The notes below the pieces were generated by a model. That model worked only from the letters and a program-made list of their open reading frames with translations. It did not search any database and was not told the DNA's origin. A stretch of DNA of 14,564 nt from the NCBI GenBank assembly GCA_030832235.1, contig JAURJO010000390.1, positions 1 through 14,564 on the forward strand, read 5' to 3'. Position 1 is the first letter of the stretch. Every line of letters starts with the position of its first letter. The stretch comes from Verrucomicrobiota bacterium (GTDB lineage Bacteria; Verrucomicrobiota; Verrucomicrobiia; Opitutales; Opitutaceae). The position numbers and the translations under genes are program-made. Shown here in pieces: positions 12,870 through 14,564 of this stretch.

Positions 12870-14228
12870 ATGGGATTTTTCGACCGATTCAGCACGCGGA
12901 AAGACGAGCCTTCACCCGTACGGCCGACATCGCCCTCTGAAACCACCGCCGGTGTTCCCGTCGTGACTGGAGTGAAAGCAAGGTTGCTTGCGGCGCGCGA
13001 GAAACTCGAGGCGAAGGACTTGCCGGGTGCGATGGCGGTGTACGAGGAAGTGCTGGCGGGCGCCGGGGATCGCGCCGACGTGCTGGTGGCGATCTCCGGC
13101 GACCTCGGGACCCACGGGCATGTGGAGCAGATCATCGAGCTCGTCGCCCCGCGTTATGTCGCCGACCGCCACGGCCCGGCGACCGGGCTCAATCTATTGC
13201 AGGCCTATCTCGCGGTACGGAACTCGGACGCCGCCCAGCATGTGCTCGACATCCTGTTCGCCCTGAACCGGCCCGAGCTCGAGGACCGCCTGCACGGTTT
13301 TTCGAACGTGATCGCCGAGATCCTGGCCGCCGATGGAGAGTTCGCGGGCGCGTCCGCTGCCGGCAGCGGAGCCGGGGAACCCGCGCGCATTGGGCTGGTG
13401 ACGATCAGCAAGCCGGTTTGGTTCTACGGACTGGAGGCGTGCGCGGAACGCCTGCTGCCGCCGAAGGAAGGCCGCTTGCGCCGCATCGCGTTCGCCCAGC
13501 TCGCGCAGATCGGAGCGCCCATGGATGAGAAAGCGATGCGGGCGCCTGAGGACGAGCTCGGCCGATTGTCGCGCGCGATCCCGCTCTGGTTGGCCGAAAC
13601 GTTTTATTTTTCCGCGGCCTACGCGCCGGCGGCGGCGATCGGCTACCGATCGGGCCAGAGTGGACCGGCGGATAATCACCCCGCGGTCTTCAACGCCGAG
13701 TGGAGCATCGGCAATCTGCGGCAACTCGTGGAAACGGCCGGCGAGGGTTTCGATTACATCGTGACCGGCGCGCTGCGGGCCACCGCGGGCGACTACGAGT
13801 TGGTGCTGCGAGTCTGGGAGGTTTCCTCGTTTCGTGAGCGGAAAGCCTTCACGGCGCGATGGACCCCCGGAACAGCCGATACGGCGCTGTCGCGTCTCCA
13901 CGGCGAGGTGCGCGCCTACATGGAGTGGTCGCCCTCCAGCGCGGCGTTCGCGTACGTGGTTCCCGCGCAGCCGCGGGCGTGGCTCGAGACGATCGGTGCT
14001 TCCGCCGGACTTTTTCTCGCGGAAAAGAACATCCTGCCGCCTTCGTGCCTACGACCCGTGGCCGAGGATCTGGCCGCGGCCGCTGCGCGAGCGCCGCAGA
14101 GTGAGGCCACGTCATTGGCATTCCTCACCTTGCAGGCCCGCGCCGCAAAGCTCGGAATCCTGGAGCCTTCGGAGGTACCGCTGGCGCGTTCGCCGCTTGT
14201 GCAGGAGGCGCGGCGCGCGCTGGGTTGA
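12870..14228 (+). CDS. Unrecognised 452-residue protein with a TPR-like N-terminal half
   Basis: I do not recognise a named family. After MGFFDRF and a polar Ser/Pro/Thr linker (8-33), residues 34-155 look like helical TPR-type repeats, for example ARLLAAREKLEAKDLPGAMAVYEEVLAG. There is no signal peptide. Residues 174-415 form a mixed domain. The stretch FDYIVTGALRATAGDYELVLRVWEV (about 295-320), after an APAAAIGY segment, weakly resembles the TolB-N/FlgO-type pattern seen beside TPR domains. A C-terminal helical region follows. It begins 59 bp after the lytic transglycosylase in the same direction, but it may have its own promoter. No Shine-Dalgarno site is visible. GC and codon use are typical of the window. 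Confidence 0.8.
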   Translation: MGFFDRFSTRKDEPSPVRPTSPSETTAGVPVVTGVKARLLAAREKLEAKDLPGAMAVYEEVLAGAGDRADVLVAISGDLGTHGHVEQIIELVAPRYVADRHGPATGLNLLQAYLAVRNSDAAQHVLDILFALNRPELEDRLHGFSNVIAEILAADGEFAGASAAGSGAGEPARIGLVTISKPVWFYGLEACAERLLPPKEGRLRRIAFAQLAQIGAPMDEKAMRAPEDELGRLSRAIPLWLAETFYFSAAYAPAAAIGYRSGQSGPADNHPAVFNAEWSIGNLRQLVETAGEGFDYIVTGALRATAGDYELVLRVWEVSSFRERKAFTARWTPGTADTALSRLHGEVRAYMEWSPSSAAFAYVVPAQPRAWLETIGASAGLFLAEKNILPPSCLRPVAEDLAAAAARAPQSEATSLAFLTLQARAAKLGILEPSEVPLARSPLVQEARRALG

Positions 14229-14238
14229 GTCTGCCTGC

Positions 14239-14564
14239 CTAGGCGGCGTTCACGGCCAGCTGGCCGCAGCCCGCGGCAATGTCGATTCCCCGGCGCTGCC
14301 GCACGGTGCAAGGTAGACCGAATTCCTCCCGCAGGACACTTTGGAAGCGGCGCACGGGCTCCGCGCGGCTCGGCTCCCCTTCGTATCCTCCCGTCGGATT
14401 CAACGGAATCAGATTCACCTGGGCGGGCAGCCCGCGGAGCAGCCGCCCCAGCTCTCGGGCCTCCTCGGGTGAGTCGTTGCGACCCGCGATCAAGGTCCAC
14501 TCGTAGAAGATGCGGCGGCCGGTGGACTCGCTGTACGTGCGGCAGGCGGCCATCAGTTCATCGA
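14239..14564 (-). CDS. rlmN: 23S rRNA/tRNA adenine-C2 methyltransferase RlmN, C-terminal part (partial)
   Basis: The frame is open to the right edge, and its stop is TAG at 14239-14241. About 108 codons of the C-terminal part are visible. They match RlmN: IFYEWTLIAGRNDSPEEA, then VNLIPLNP, then VRQRRGIDIAAGCGQL. The cysteine in GCGQL corresponds to the methyl-carrying catalytic Cys355 of the E. coli enzyme. The protein ends only five residues after CGQL (AVNAA), a much shorter tail than in E. coli. The radical-SAM CxxxCxxC motif lies outside the window. RlmN methylates A2503 of 23S rRNA and A37 of some tRNAs. It converges on the preceding gene with a 10-bp gap. Confidence 0.92.
   Translation of the reverse strand, partial: DELMAACRTYSESTGRRIFYEWTLIAGRNDSPEEARELGRLLRGLPAQVNLIPLNPTGGYEGEPSRAEPVRRFQSVLREEFGLPCTVRQRRGIDIAAGCGQLAVNAA

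Noticed and set aside
13194..13901. Minus-strand frame of about 235 codons opposite the 452-residue protein
   Set aside because: Its Arg-rich composition and lack of motifs suit a shadow frame; the plus-strand gene has better amino-acid balance and operon position.
14237..14244. Palindrome GCCTAGGC at the third convergent junction
   Set aside because: It has no loop and only 8 bp, so it would not form a terminator hairpin; I did not count it with the two stop-pairing hairpins.
1..14564. CRISPR arrays, insertion sequences, tRNA or rRNA genes
   Set aside because: I looked for regular repeats, transposase motifs, cloverleaf-like segments and conserved rRNA stretches and found none.

Overview
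This is a GC-rich chromosomal window of housekeeping genes. I see no mobile element, CRISPR array, tRNA or rRNA. The protein sequences, the high GC, the patchy use of Shine-Dalgarno sites and the gene mix (the end of the atp operon, molybdopterin genes, dnaN with no dnaA beside it, pssA, gmk, miaB, rlmN) suggest a Verrucomicrobiota bacterium, probably of the Opitutaceae type. That placement is from memory of family resemblance; no search was run.

Layout. (1) 1-630, plus strand: the end of atpD, then atpC, closing an F-type ATP synthase operon. (2) 653-3058, minus strand: a tightly packed moeA-moaC-moaD-moaE operon. moaA (3137-4156) diverges from it across a 78-bp shared control region. Together these five genes cover GTP cyclisation (MoaA, MoaC), sulfur insertion (MoaD, MoaE) and molybdenum insertion (MoeA) in molybdenum-cofactor synthesis. 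(3) 4170-10429, minus strand: a long co-oriented block, read in the order miaB, a six-helix membrane protein, gmk, a RelE/ParE-like small protein, pssA, dnaN and a three-helix membrane protein of unknown function. Several junctions overlap (TGATG or ATGA), which points to translational coupling. A 223-bp gap ahead of dnaN holds a possible promoter and DnaA-box-like repeats. (4) 10541-14228, plus strand: an exported metallophosphatase/5'-nucleotidase, a lytic transglycosylase that overlaps it by ATGA, and an unrecognised 452-residue protein. (5) 14239-14564, minus strand: the C-terminal part of rlmN.

No complete new system is evident. The features most worth a second look are an orphan RelE-like protein coupled to pssA within a low-GC patch, a 14-bp perfect hairpin between miaB and the phosphatase gene, two convergent gene ends whose stop codons pair within hairpins, a DnaA-box-like dyad ahead of dnaN, and three conserved-looking proteins of unknown function (4170-5090, 8481-9056, 12870-14228).
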